From Megalobrama amblycephala (Eukaryota > Chordata > Actinopteri > Cypriniformes > Xenocyprididae): a stretch of DNA of 64,000 nt. The position numbers and the translations under genes are program-made. The notes under the pieces were generated by a model that was given only the letters and a program-made list of their open reading frames with translations, did no database searches and had not been told where the DNA came from. Where the stretch lies: assembly GCF_018812025.1 (NCBI RefSeq), contig NC_063049.1:38359447-38423446 (forward strand), read 5' to 3'. Below are positions 34,650-46,227 of this stretch, in pieces. The number at the start of each line of letters is the position of its first letter. The stretch's first letter is position 1.

Positions 34650-34785
34650 AGTTGTTGTTTTTTTACATTGTAATAATATTTCACAATATTACTGTTTTTA
34701 CTGTTTTTGATCAAAAAAATTAAACCTTGGTGAGCATAAGAGACTTCTTTCAATAACATTTAAAATATCCCAGCCCTGAACTTTT
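34650..34785 (+). repeat. Cyprinid dispersed repeat, 3' portion
   Basis: TAATATTTCACAATATTACTG followed by CCTTGGTGAGCATAAGAGAC is the 3' end of the same dispersed family whose 5' portion is at 18,035. Non-coding. Confidence 0.55.
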
Positions 34786-34789
34786 ATAG

Positions 34790-35690
34790 AGCAGTGTATT
34801 GTATATTTTGTACAATTTTATGCTTATTGGAGTATTGCATCATTAGTTGAGTCTCCTGTGCACTTCATCTGAGGAACACAGAGTTGCTAGATATCCAAAT
34901 AAGCTACTTATGAGGTTCCATTTTAGTTATGCTGACTTAGAAGGAAGCAGACAGTAAAGCAGCTCACTAGGCTTTTTCCTTTTTACACTTATTTCTGTGA
35001 TAGGCTAAATTTAATTTCATACTAGCACCAGTGAAAAAAAAAAAACAGCAGAAAGACTAAATCACTGAGGGATGTGTCATCATCTTATTCTTCATAATAT
35101 AAGCTGAAAACAGAAGGTTGTGCCATAGAGGGTTTTCAACTAAACCATCCATCTTATGCTGTTTGTTACCATGCTCATTAAGAGTATCTTTTGTCACAAT
35201 GTTAGCATTGCTGGGTAGGATGCATCATTTGTCCGTCCTCCCCTGCATTCAGCTCCTGCATAGTCCTTGTCGTGTGACACATTTTTCTCCTTACTGCAGC
35301 AGAAGCGTTGCAGGAACAACTGGAGCAGTCAACTGTGGGTGCCACAGAGGATTCTGGGGCCTGAATTAGTGACTGTATTTACATTTGGCCCATGTACACT
35401 GTTAGCATTCTCTTGTTCTTGAGAGCCCTGGGATCTAATGATTCTCTCCTGGTAAACTTTTCATGGTGGCTGAAAGAACACAGCACAATATTTCAAATCC
35501 GCAAGCCCTTTTCGGCTGCCAAGGAAACAGGATTCTCAGTGGAATGAAATATTCTCTTGCATCAGTTTTTTTTTAAAAACAACACTATTTTTCACCTATT
35601 TGACATTGTTGCAGCACCTCTCTTCCCTGTCTGTCAGTAACACTCTGTTTAGTTCCTGTCTCAATTAAGCCCCTCCTTCTAAAAAAGCAA
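34790..35690. other. No feature recognised
   Basis: Moderately complex sequence with no supported gene or repeat boundary. Confidence 0.5.
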
Positions 35691-35694
35691 TGTG

Positions 35695-36905
35695 CTCTGA
35701 TTGGTTGACTGGACCAGTGTGTTGTGATTTGTCAACCGCTTCGAGCGTGCTTCAGAAATGCCACGCCCCTTTACCATGACTGTGAGTTTGAAGTGGCAAC
35801 CTTCCAGAAGTGACTTAAACTGCAATTCATCTTCTGGCCGCTAGAGACAGGCTCCAAAAGGGATTCAATCCCATAGACCCCCCATGTTAAATTGCCCAAC
35901 TTTACAGCAGAAAAAAATATGTTTACAGCTTGGTACAAAAAGTGGTTTTTGTCTATATAGCTAATTTTGCCCATCATGACAACTGTGAGGGGGGTGAATT
36001 TTTTTTATAACTCATCTGTTTAAATTATATTAAGCCATAATGTTCTGCATAATTAAGGGCGTGGTCACTTGAGTGACAGATGGATTGCTGCTGCTGTCAC
36101 TACTAGCCATTTGTCTGCAGCCTGTTAGCTGACACGTCACCTCAGCTAATTCCAGCCGCTGAACTTGGCATTATTGTTGGATCGTCTTGGCTAAAAGTTT
36201 TGTCCATCAGATTTACTACAATGACAATGGCTGGAGAATATGCCTCTCAAGACATCACAAAATCCGACAGCACTGCTTGGATATTATAACTAAAACTGCT
36301 GCGCTATTTTGAAAAATATACTTTGGGCGTGGGCTCATTTGTTTGTGAGAGTCTAATGCATATGATCGTATTGTTCCGAAGAAATTACACAAATAATGGA
36401 CAATATCAGTATTTCATGAATTTAACACTTTTGTGGACAAAAAGTTCAATGGACGCTTATCATAGACATCTTACCCAAGTGAGACGGATTGGATCCATCT
36501 CGCGATCGTTAGTTCATTACGTTTTGATTTTGCGTGATGTCATTTGCATACCCGACACAAATTTCAATATTACTGTTGCTGGAGCATCTTTATCGAAAAA
36601 CAGACACCGTAGATTGACACTAAACTCTTAGAACTTTCAAATGATGTACAATTTGTTATCTTTATTAATATTTTAGATAGTATCTAACTTGAACAATTTG
36701 AGCTAGGCGGGCGTGGTTTCAGCAACCAGGCACCTCAGCTCCACCCACGTCCTGCCTCTTTGCCTATTTTTGGTTATCCGGGAGTGACACATAGTGCCAA
36801 GATGGCGACAGTTGGCTCTGCCCACTTTGGGCTTCAAAAATGTTCTTTAGTAATGTATGGGTGCCATCACAGACACTACATCCATGTTTTATACAGTCAA
36901 CACAC
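35695..36905. repeat. Cyprinid non-autonomous DNA-transposon-like region
   Basis: Contains CTTCTGGCCGCTAGAGACAG, TAATTAAGGGCGTGGTCACT, GCGGGCGTGGTTTCAG, CCAAGATGGCGAC and, at the end, CATCCATGTTTTATACAGTC. These phrases are characteristic of abundant cyprinid MITE interiors and ends. Several overlapping or nested copies are likely. Exact limits were not found. Confidence 0.45.
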
Positions 36906-36924
36906 TACTAACTCAACTCAACCA

Positions 36925-37034
36925 GGGGTGCGTTTCCCGAAAACATCGTTAGTCAACTATGGTCGTAAGTCCCATTGAACTCTATTTGTAACGACGGAAC
37001 TTGTGACCATAGTTCGCTTTGGGAAACGCACCCC
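36925..37034. mobile_element. Short palindromic MITE
   Basis: A 110-bp element with GGGGTGCGTTTCCCGAAA at the left and TTTGGGAAACGCACCCC at the right. The middle has further pairing (CAACTATGGTCGTAAGT / ACTTGTGACCATAGTT). Target duplication is unclear. Confidence 0.7.
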
Positions 37035-37044
37035 AGGCCTGTCC

Positions 37045-37236
37045 ATGTTTTTGCATATGCCTTGGGTGGGAATTATTTAAATGAGGAATATTGTGACGTG
37101 TTCTTTCCCAGAAGAACACAGCACTTACTGATAAAGAAAATAACTCCCTTTGGAGTGGACTTTGTAACTTTGCAGACCCTTTGTATGCTCAAACAGCAAT
37201 ATCACAAACAAAAAAAAGCATAATAGACCCTCTTTT
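37045..37236. repeat. Truncated TTAA-type MITE
   Basis: CTTTGTAACTTTGCAGACCC, TGCTCAAACAGCA and the end GCATAATAGACCCTC resemble the interior and right end of the family at 55,285. The left end is missing. Confidence 0.45.
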
Positions 37237-37239
37237 AAA

Positions 37240-38050
37240 GAGGTGCAAATAAACAGTGACCATTTGCAACTGAGACTTGAAGTTTTAATGACGCGAACTG
37301 CATTTGCACAGATGTAGATCATGTGTTTTTCACAGAACAAGCTTCACTTTATTTCTAGCATGTGTTTGGTCCCTGTGAGTCAACCTAGCGTAGCCTGACA
37401 GATGTACCGGCTGCACTTTTAATTATGATGCAGGCCCGAACCCAAACTCATTAAAACATCTTGAATAACAAAGGCTGGATTGTCTGAGATCATTTGTCCC
37501 GCAGACAACAAAATGCTGTATTCCAGATGAGCCGATAATTTGGCGTAATAAATGGAAAGCTGGCTGCCTCACACATGGAAGATTTATCTCTGATGAGCTC
37601 GGTGGTCATTGTTCTTACTCATTGGCTGTAAATTGATGGGTCTTTTCGGAGTTGTAAGAGCTAGATCTTCTGCCCCAGGTCCCTTTGAACATAACAGATG
37701 GAGAACAATTGTCACCAAGCTTTTACTCTTGTGATGCTCATAATGAATTACACACATTATTCTATGCTTCATACCATTAGTGTGCTGTAAAGGTGAGGTG
37801 TATTTTTGCTGATGTTAAATACCTACCTTTATCATCTTAAAATGTAGAGGCATCTATAAGTACGCTATTTGTGGGTTAATTCAGAATCCTGTAATAGCAC
37901 ACCTCTTCTCAGCAAGATGCACAGTTGTGATATCATTCAAATGTACCAGGACATTTTTGCATGCTGAAATTTACTACTTTTTTAGGTTTGTTGTTTAGAA
38001 TTGTCACCAAAATATTATAATGTACCACTAAAAATAGATTATTTGAGGAA
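37240..38050. other. No feature recognised
   Basis: Moderately complex, AT-rich. No supported gene or repeat. Confidence 0.5.
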
Positions 38051-38056
38051 TATTAA

Positions 38057-38455
38057 AGGTAACCCTTTTCACAAGATGTAATATAAGTCTCTGGTGTCCC
38101 CAGAATGTGTCTGTGAAGTTTCAGCTCAAAATACCCCACAGATCATTTATTATAGCTCGTCAAATTTGGTCCTATTTGGGTGTGAGCAAAAACATGCCAT
38201 TTTTGTGTGTGTCCCTTTAAATGCAAATGAGCTGCTGCTCCCAGCCCCCTTTTCAGAAGAGGGTGTAGCTTTAACAGCTAGCGCTTCGGTTGCTCAACAA
38301 CAACAAAGCTGGAGAATCTCACACAGCCAAAATGAGGACTGTCAGTAACGGTGTTCAGCCTTACATTGTTCAAACCGGAGTCGACACTGACGGAGAGACT
38401 CAGGAAGAAGTTACAACTTTTAGAATGAAACTGGACGTTTCTGAATGGTTAGTGG
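38057..38455 (+). mobile_element. TTAA-associated MITE, truncated
   Basis: Starts after TTAA at 38,053 with AGGTAACCC, then the module TCACAAGATGTAATATAAGT and GTCTGTGAAGTTTCAGCTCA. The interior (GCTGGAGAATCTCACACAGC) matches the opposite-strand copy near 9,100-9,380. The right end is not recognisable. A short TTAGGGTTAGGGTTCGGG run follows at about 38,476. Confidence 0.55.
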
Positions 38456-38489
38456 ATACATTTATGTAGTTGCTGTTAGGGTTAGGGTT

Positions 38490-39510
38490 CGGGTTAAAAT
38501 AAGCTGACATGTAGTTGCAAAGTTACTTATTGTTAATAGAATGAGTGGACCATCGAAATAGAGTGTTACCAACAAAAGTCTTCTGCCTCAGGTCTTGGCA
38601 AGCACCCTAAAATTCCCAAACAAACTCTTTTCCATGAGCTTCCCCTTATGTTAGCAGTCAGGTCTGTCTGATGTCGTGACTTACTGTGTTTACCATGTCT
38701 TGGTTAGGCTCACGCGGCTGGGTGTGAGTCACTATGGTCGATTTAATTTTTTATTGGCTTGTGCATGTCAGTGCGAGTGTTTATTAAAAGGGCAGAGTAG
38801 AATAGCTCTGAGCTTCTATAATTCATTAAGCTGGAGTCCTCAGTGAGCAGTCCATTTCCATATTAGCTGGTCCCGATGAAAGACGTGCATGGAGAGAGGG
38901 ACTAGATCCCTGTTCATGTGTCCTTCTCTCTCATATACTGTCACATAAACCCTGCTTTACAAGTGGTCGTAATCACAAATCCCTGTGCTCAGGATGTTCA
39001 TGATAAGAGCTGTGACAGGAAGGATAATGAGAAGGGAGCGATGGAACGGAGAAGATGATACGAGATGGTAAAGAAAAAAAAGGATGGAAGGAGGGGGAGA
39101 TTATATGTTTGTGACTTTTCACCGTAGCCGTTGAGAATCGTCTCTCTTTCAGTTCATGAGTGTGAATGTGAATTAAATTGTCCGAGCCCTGTGGGATGAT
39201 GAAGTAGAATTTCAGTTGGAAGGGTGAGTTTACGGAGTTGCAATTCAACATGGTCACATAATAGAGAAAATTCATTAGTTCACCACAAACACACAATGGG
39301 AAAAAAACATAAAACTTTTCAAGTTATTTTATTTATTTATTTATTTAGGCTATAGAAATTTATCTACCAACATTGTTAATGATAACATGTTTATGGGAAA
39401 TTCATACCGAAAATATATTATATATTATAAATGTTATGTAATATAAAAGTATGTAATATAAAATTATGTTTATAAAATGGAATAAAAACTACATTTACTC
39501 CAGCTGAATT
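38490..39510. other. No feature recognised
   Basis: Some GC-richer patches but no supported exon. The 107-codon minus-strand frame at 38,973-39,296 has no recognisable domain. Confidence 0.5.
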
Positions 39511-39517
39511 TCTTTAA

Positions 39518-40465
39518 AGGTGCCCTCGAATGAAAAATTGAATTTATCTTGGCATAGTTGAATAACAAGAGTTCAGTACATGGAAAAGACATACATTGAG
39601 TTTCAAACCCCATTGCTTCCTCTTTCTTATGTAAATCTCATTTGTTTAAAAGACTTCCGGAAAACACGCGGATCTCAACATAACACCGACTGTTACGTAA
39701 CAATCGGGGTGTACGCCCCCAATATTTGCATATATGCCAGCCCATGTTCAAGGCATTAGACAAGGAAAGGTAACATCTGGATCTGTGCACAGACAAGGTA
39801 AGCAAGCAAGAACAACAGCGAAAAATGGCAGATGGAGCAATAATAACTGACATGATCCATGATAACATGATATTTTTAGTAATATTTGTAAACTGTCTTT
39901 CTAAATGTGTCGTTAGCATGTTGCTAATGTACTGTTAAATGAGGTTAAAGTTACCATCGTTTATTACTGTATTCACGGAGACAAGAGAGCGTCGCTATTT
40001 TCATTTTTAAACACTTGCAGTCTGTATAATTCATAAACACAACTTCATTCTTTATAAATCTCTCCAACAGTGTGTAATGTTAGCTTTAGCCACAGAGCAT
40101 AGCCTCAAACTCATAGAGAATCAAATGTGAACATCAAAATAAATACTTTACTCACATGATTCGATGTATGCACACAGCATGCATGACGAACATCTTGTAA
40201 AGATCCATTTGAGGGTTATATTAGCTGTGTGAACTTTGTAAATGCGCTGTAATATAGTCGAGAGCTCGTGAGGCAGGGGGCACGCGATTTAAAGGGGCGG
40301 CGACTGAAAAAATCATTGTATAGTTAATGATGCCCCAAAATAGGCAGTTAAAAAAAAATAATTTAAAAAAATCTATGGGGTATTTTGAGCTTAAACTTCA
40401 CAGACACATTCAGGAGACACCTTAGACTTATATTACATCTTGTGAAAAAGCGTTCTTGGGCACCT
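39518..40465 (+). mobile_element. TTAA-flanked MITE, copy D
   Basis: A 948-bp full-length copy in the same orientation as copy A, between TTAA at 39,514-39,517 and 40,466-40,469. Ends: AGGTGCCCTCGAATG at the left and AGGTGCCCAAGAACG read inward from the right. Confidence 0.8.
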
Positions 40466-40547
40466 TTAAGCAATAGCAATGCCTATTATTAATAAATTAA
40501 TAAATTAATTAATTAATTCATTCGTTCATTTCCAGGTCAGGAGAAGT

Positions 40548-41223
40548 CATGTCAAGTCAAGTCAAATTTATTTATATAGCGCTTTTACAATTGGTAATTG
40601 TTTCAAAGCAGCTTTACATATTAGAAGCACAGAAAAAAGGGAAGTGGTTAAAAATAAGATGTACAAACAAGCGTGGTAATATGTAACATATACAAGATGG
40701 TGCTACATTAAGCCAATGTCGGCTGACTCCCAGGGGTGGAAAAAAACCCTAGGAGAAAAACCCAGCGTGCTAACACTGGGAAAAAAGTCCTAGGAGGGAA
40801 AAAACCCCTTGGAAGATATATATAATATATGTAAATGGATATGGAGATCAAAATCTGAATTATACATTTTTATTATAGAGATTAAAAATAGATTATATAT
40901 AAATATATGTAAGCGGATACGGGGATTAAAAATCTGAATTATAGATGCAGCCAGAACTGGATCTGTAGGCCCATTGTCTCCTGGGCTACGTTGTAGTCAG
41001 GTCCAGACACAGGTTCTCCATCTGATCTGGATACGGCCTGGATCCAGCACCCGGCAAACCTCAGGATAAGCAGAGAGACAGATATTAGCGTAGATGCCAT
41101 TCTTATTCTGATGTACAGGTATATCTAGTGTTATAGGAAATGTTCTCGGTTCCGGCCGACCTAATTATTGCAGCGTAACAATCCTTTAACGGATTTGAAA
41201 AATGTTAATGTATTGATAATGTG
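40548..41223 (-). repeat. L2 3' UTR and tail
   Basis: The stretch between the ORF2 stop and the CAAGTCAA-rich tail. It includes words conserved in cyprinid L2 copies, such as AGCAGCTTTACATATTAGAA. An AATT-rich run lies just outside at 40,485-40,520. Confidence 0.75.
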
Positions 41224-44084
41224 TTATGTGTATGCAAGAGCAAAGAGATGTGTTTTTAGTCTAGATTTAAACTGACAGAGTGTGTCTGCTTCCCGAACAA
41301 TGCTAGGAAGATTGTTCCAGAGTTTAGGTGCTAAATAGGAAAAGGATCTGCCGCCTTCAGTTGATTTTGATATTCTGGGTATTATCAACTGGCCTGAATT
41401 CTGAGATCGCAATAAACGTGAAGGACTATAATGCATTAAGAGCTCACTTTGGTACTGGGGAGCTAAACCATTTAGAGCTTTATAAGTAAGTAGCAAGATT
41501 TTAAAATCTATACGATGTTTAATAGGGAGCCAATGTAATGTTGACAGAACTGGGCTAATATGGTCATACTTTCTGGTTCTAGTAAGAACTCTAGCTGCCG
41601 CATTTTGGACCAACTGTAGTCTGTTTAAAAGCCGAGCAGAACAACCACCCAGTAGAGCGTTACAATAATCTAGTCTTGAGGTCATGAATGCATGAACCAA
41701 CTGTTCTGCATTTGTCATTGAGAGCATATGTCGTAATTTAGATATATTTTTTAGATGGAAGAAGGCGGTTTTACAGATACTAGAAACATGACTTTCAAAT
41801 GAAAGATTGGTATCGAAGAGCACACCCAAGTTCCTAACTGAGGACGAAGGTTTAATGGAGCACCCGTCAAGTGTTAGAGAGTATTCAAGGTTTTTTCGTG
41901 AGGAAGTTTTTGGTCCAAAGATTAGGATATCAGTTTTTTCTGAATTTAATAATAAGAAATTTCTTGTCATCCAGTTTTTAATGTCAGCTATGCATTCTGT
42001 TAGTTTTGTGAATTTGTAGGTTTCGTCAGGGCGCGAGGAAATATAGAGCTGAGTATCATCAGCGTAGCAGTGAAAACTAACACCATGCTTCCTAATTATC
42101 TCTCCTAAGGGCAGCATGTACAGAGTGAAAAGCAACGGTCCTAGTACTGAGCCTTGTGGTACTCCATATTGAACTTGTGATCGATACGACATCTCTTCAT
42201 TAACTACTACAGACTGATAACGGTCAGATAAGTATGATTTGAACCATGCCAAAGCAATTCCACTAATGCCAATATAGTTTTCAAGTCTTTTTAAAAGAAT
42301 GTTGTGATCGATAGTGTCAAAAGCAGCACTGAGATCTAATAACACTAATAGAGAAATACAGCCACGATCGGATGATAAGAGTAGATCGTTTGTAACTCTA
42401 ACGAGAGCAGTCTCAGTACTATGGTATGGTCTAAATCCTGACTGGAAATCCTCACAGATTCCATTTCTTTCTAAAAAGGAGCACAGTTGTGTTGAAACTG
42501 CCTTTTCTAGTATCTTTGACAGAAAAGGTAGATTCGAGATTGGCCTGTAATTTACTAAATCTCTCGGATCTAGTTGAGGTTTTTTAATAAGAGGTTTAAT
42601 AATAGCCTGCTTAAAGGTTTTTGGCACGTATCCTAGTGTTAAGGATGAATTAATTATATCAAGAAGTGGACCTACGACCTCTGGAAGCATTTCTTTCAGT
42701 AGTTTAGTCGGCATTGGGTCTAACATACATGTCGTTGATTTTGATGATTTGATAAGTTTAGATAATTCTTCCTCTCCTATAGCGGCGAATGATTCTAGTT
42801 TTACCTCAGGGACACTACAGTGCACTGTCTGAAGCGAAACTGTAGACGGTTGCATGTTTTTAATTTTCTCTCTAATATTATCAATCTTGCAAGTAAAGAA
42901 GTTCATAAAGTCATTACTGCTGTGCTCTATGGAAACGTCAGCAGTTGAATCTCTGTTTCTAGTTCATTTAGCCACTGTGTCAAATAAATACCTAGGATTA
43001 TGTTTGTTTTCTATTAAGAGATTTGAAAAATAAGTAGATCTAGCATTTCTTATAGCCGTTCTGTACTCAATCATTTTTTCTTTCCACGAAAGGCGAAAAA
43101 CTTCTAGTTTTGTTTTCTTCCAACTACGTTCAGTTTTTCTAACAGCTCGTTTTAGAGCCCGAGTGTGCTCATCATACCACGGCGTTGGATTAGTTTCCTT
43201 AATCTTCTTTAGACGTAAAGGAGCGACTGCATCTAATGTGCTGGAAAAGAGAGAGCCAATAGTTTCTGTTGCAGCATCGAGTTCTTCTAAGTTGTCAGGT
43301 ATACTAAGGCGATGAAACTGCTCGGGAGATTATTTATAAAGCAATCTTTAGTGGTAGACGTGATGGTTCTACAATATTTATGGCTGGGTGGTGGTTTTGT
43401 AGCCTTGGCTAATTGTATTATACACGAGACTAAATAATGATCTGATATATCATCGCTCTGCTGTAGAATTTCAACAGCATCAATATCAATTCCATGCGAC
43501 AGTATTAGATCTAAGGTATGATTACGACAATGAGTGGGTCCTGACACGTGTTGTCTAACTCCAATAGAGTTTAAAATGTCTGCAAATGCCAATCCAAATG
43601 CGTCTTTATTATTATCTACATGGATATTAAAATCACCAACAACAAGGACTTTATCCGCAGCCAGTACTAACTCTGATATAAAATCAGCAAATTCTTTGAT
43701 AAAGTCATTATGGTGCCCTGGTGGCCTGTATACAGTAGCCAGCACAAATGTCAACTTACATAATGTTACATAAAGCACCATCACTTCAAAGGAATTATAT
43801 TTAAAATTCTTTTGAATGATTCTGAATATATTACTATAAATTACAGCAACACCTCCCCCTTTGCCTTTCTGTCGAGGATTGTGTCGATAATCATAACCTT
43901 GAGGACTAGATTCATTTAAAGTAATGTAATCGTCTGGTTTTAGCCAGGTTTCTGTCAAACACAGCAAGTCTAGTTTATTGTCTGTGATAATTTCATTTAC
44001 AATAAGTGCTTTTGAAGAAATAGATCTAATATTCAGTAACCCAAGCTTTATCATTTGTTTATCTGATTTATCTGTGATTTTCAT
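41224..44084 (-). pseudogene. L2 ORF2: endonuclease and reverse transcriptase
   Basis: The endonuclease part (44,084-43,287) has LLNIRS, LTETWL (residues 43-48), VYRPPG (118-123), VVGDFNIHVD (from 148) and SDH (214-216). These are the metal-binding and catalytic motifs of apurinic-type LINE endonucleases. The reverse transcriptase part (42,906-41,224) has [37 protein letters not shown] and the active-site YADD, followed by the [15 protein letters not shown] C-terminus. The protein nicks DNA and copies the element RNA at the nick. Two lesions break it: a missing base near 43,325 and an in-frame TGA at about 42,968-42,970. Sequence between the lesions remains open. All catalytic residues are present. 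Confidence 0.9.
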
Positions 44085-44293
44085 TTTTTGAACATCAATT
44101 AAATTTTTACCCTTAAAAGGTTTCGGAAGTTTTTTTGTATTTACTAGTTCGAGGTACAGACACAGTCTCTGTGATAATATCTAGGTGAAAGAGTTTCTAT
44201 GTGCTATGAATTATTTGAGTTCTGTGACGTGAGGCGGCTAGCAGACGGTCGGTTTAGCCAGTTTGTCTGCGTCCTGATCTGGGCCCTGGTTTG

Positions 44294-45027
44294 TCATGTT
44301 TCAGCTCTAAGACTATTTGCCAAATTTCTAGATAGAAGAGCAGCACCATCCCGGGAGGGATGAATACCGCCCCAAAAGCTTTTCCAATTGTCTATGAAAC
44401 CTATATTATTCTGCGGACACCACTTAGACAGCCAGCCATTGAGTGATGATAACCTGCTAACTATCTCATCACTCCGACGAACAGGAAGAGGGCCAGAACA
44501 AATTACTTCTGCTGACATTGAATTTGCGAGTTCACACACCTCTTTAATGTTAATTTTAGTGATCTCCGACTGGCGAAGTCGAACATCATTTGTGCCGACG
44601 TGGATAATGATTTTAGAGTATTTACGATTAGCATTAGCCAGCACTTTAAATTTGCTTTGATGTCAGGTGCTCTGGCCCCCGGCAAACATGTGACTATGGT
44701 GGCTGGTGTCTCTATTTTCACGTTCCGTGTAATAGAATCGCCAATAACTAGGGCACTTTCAACAGGATTCTCAGTGGGTGCGTCACTGAGTGGGGAGAAC
44801 CTGTTTGATGTTCTAATCGGAACGGAAGAGTGGTGTTTGTTCTTGCCATTATGCCGCCTCACAGTCACCCAGTTAGCCTGCTGCGTGGCTTCTACAACCG
44901 GAACCGAATGTGCAGTGTTTACTAGGCTAGTCGCATCCAAAGCAGTATCTAAGGCCCTTTCATTCTCACTATCCTCAATTAAAGTTTGGATGCGTGTCTC
45001 TAATTCTGAGATTCTCTCTGTCAGCAT
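44294..45027 (-). pseudogene. L2 ORF1 with SGNH-esterase domain
   Basis: The N-terminal part starts [17 protein letters not shown], a heptad-like coiled coil. Around residue 94 it has [10 protein letters not shown], the SGNH nucleophile block. A one-base loss near 44,650 shifts the frame. The remainder has [11 protein letters not shown] and, near the end, GGIHPSRDGAALLSRN, which carry the Gly/Asn and His blocks. The Asp usually found three residues before the catalytic His appears as Gly here. Esterase-like ORF1 proteins are known in CR1/L2 LINEs. Their role is thought to be RNA binding and lipid or membrane interaction. The gene ends 210 bases before the ORF2 start. Confidence 0.8.
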
Positions 45028-45165
45028 GACAATATCTCTGCATTTATTTTAATGTAAATTAATAAAATAAAATAAAAATAAAAAATCATGGAAATTTATA
45101 TTCTGAATATATTTTTCTAGTTATATCAGGTAGATATTGATTTTGAGAATATGAAGATATTCATA

Positions 45166-45990
45166 CAGTACTGTGCAAAAGTCTTAGGCACGTCAGTATT
45201 TTCACCTCCCCAAAAAGGTTTTAAGCCAGTTATTTATATCTTCTGCTGTAGTGTGTCAATAGGAAATATCCATTCACATTTCCAAACATTCATTTTGCCA
45301 TTAATTGTAATAATCCAGTGAGATTTTTGAATACACAATAAGACTGATAACTCACCATCATCAAATCCGTCTGTGATTACATGAAGAAACAGATGAAACT
45401 GAGACAAACCAAATCCAGAAGAACTGTGGCCGTGTCTCCAAATGATTTTAAGAAACCTGCCTCCAAAGCTACCTGAAAAATGATGCCCAAGTGTACCTGG
45501 ACAAGAGCTTTTTTAAATGCAAAGGGTGGTCACACAAAATATTGTTTTGATTTAGCTAACATAATTGTAAATTGATAAATAAAATCTATTTATAACAGTA
45601 TTTTTTAAAAACATCCTCACTTTACAGCATTTTTACACAAGTGCCTAAAACTCTTCACAGTACTGTATCTTTGCAGGCAGGTTTCTTCAAGCATCTTAGA
45701 GACACGGCCACAGTTCTCCTGGATTTAGTTTGTCTCAGTTTCATCTGTTTCTTCATGTAATCACAGACGGATTTAATGATGGTGAGATCAGATCACTGTG
45801 TGGAGCACCGGCTGTTGTCAGACTCCTTGTGTATTCACTGGATTATTACAATTAATGGCAAAATGAATGTTTGGAAATGTGAACGGATATTTCCTATTGA
45901 CACACTACAGCAAAAGATATAAATAACTGCCTTAAAACCTTTTTTGAGGGGTGAAAATACTGACGTGCCTAAGACTTTTGCACAGTACTG
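45166..45990. mobile_element. Mariner-type MITE, inverted dimer
   Basis: The outer ends are CAGTACTGTGCAAAAGTCTT and, read inward from the right, the same sequence, flanked by TA on both sides. The interior is itself palindromic: TGATTACATGAAGAAACAGA and TCTGTTTCTTCATGTAATCA face each other. A third end (CTCTTCACAGTACTG) lies at 45,650-45,664. It looks like one element plus a reversed second copy that shares its ends. Non-coding. Confidence 0.75.
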
Positions 45991-46227
45991 TAAATTAATT
46001 ATTGAAAATTCTCTTTGAACATTGTTAATGATAACATCTTTATGACAAATTCAATATATTATATATTCATTAAGGTAACACTTTACTTAAAGCCTTTAAA
46101 AAAAATTAAAGCCATTAAAAAAAAAAATTAATGCATTAATTATGCCTTGTAATGCACCTTATAATTCATTGAATGATCTCATGAATAAATGGAACCACAG
46201 ATATAATACATCATAATATATAAAATA

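Larger units (their letters stand above)
40548..45055 (-). mobile_element. L2-type LINE, nearly full length
   Basis: Read on the minus strand: a short leader, ORF1 with an esterase domain (45,027-44,294), ORF2 with endonuclease and reverse transcriptase (44,084-41,224), and a 3' UTR. The UTR ends in the conserved tail seen on the plus strand as GTCAAGTCAAATTTATTTAT and ATAGCGCTTTTACAATTGGT. The C-terminus [13 protein letters not shown] and the ORF1 type point to the L2/CR1 group. Only three disabling lesions were found, so the copy is fairly young. The 5' limit is placed where coding-like sequence ends. Confidence 0.85.

Noticed and set aside
38476..38496. TTAGGG repeats as an interstitial telomere.
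   Set aside because: Only about three imperfect units are present next to a MITE end; too short to support a telomeric origin.
41807..42550. Plus-strand open frames across the LINE.
   Set aside because: They are antisense shadows of the L2 reverse transcriptase.
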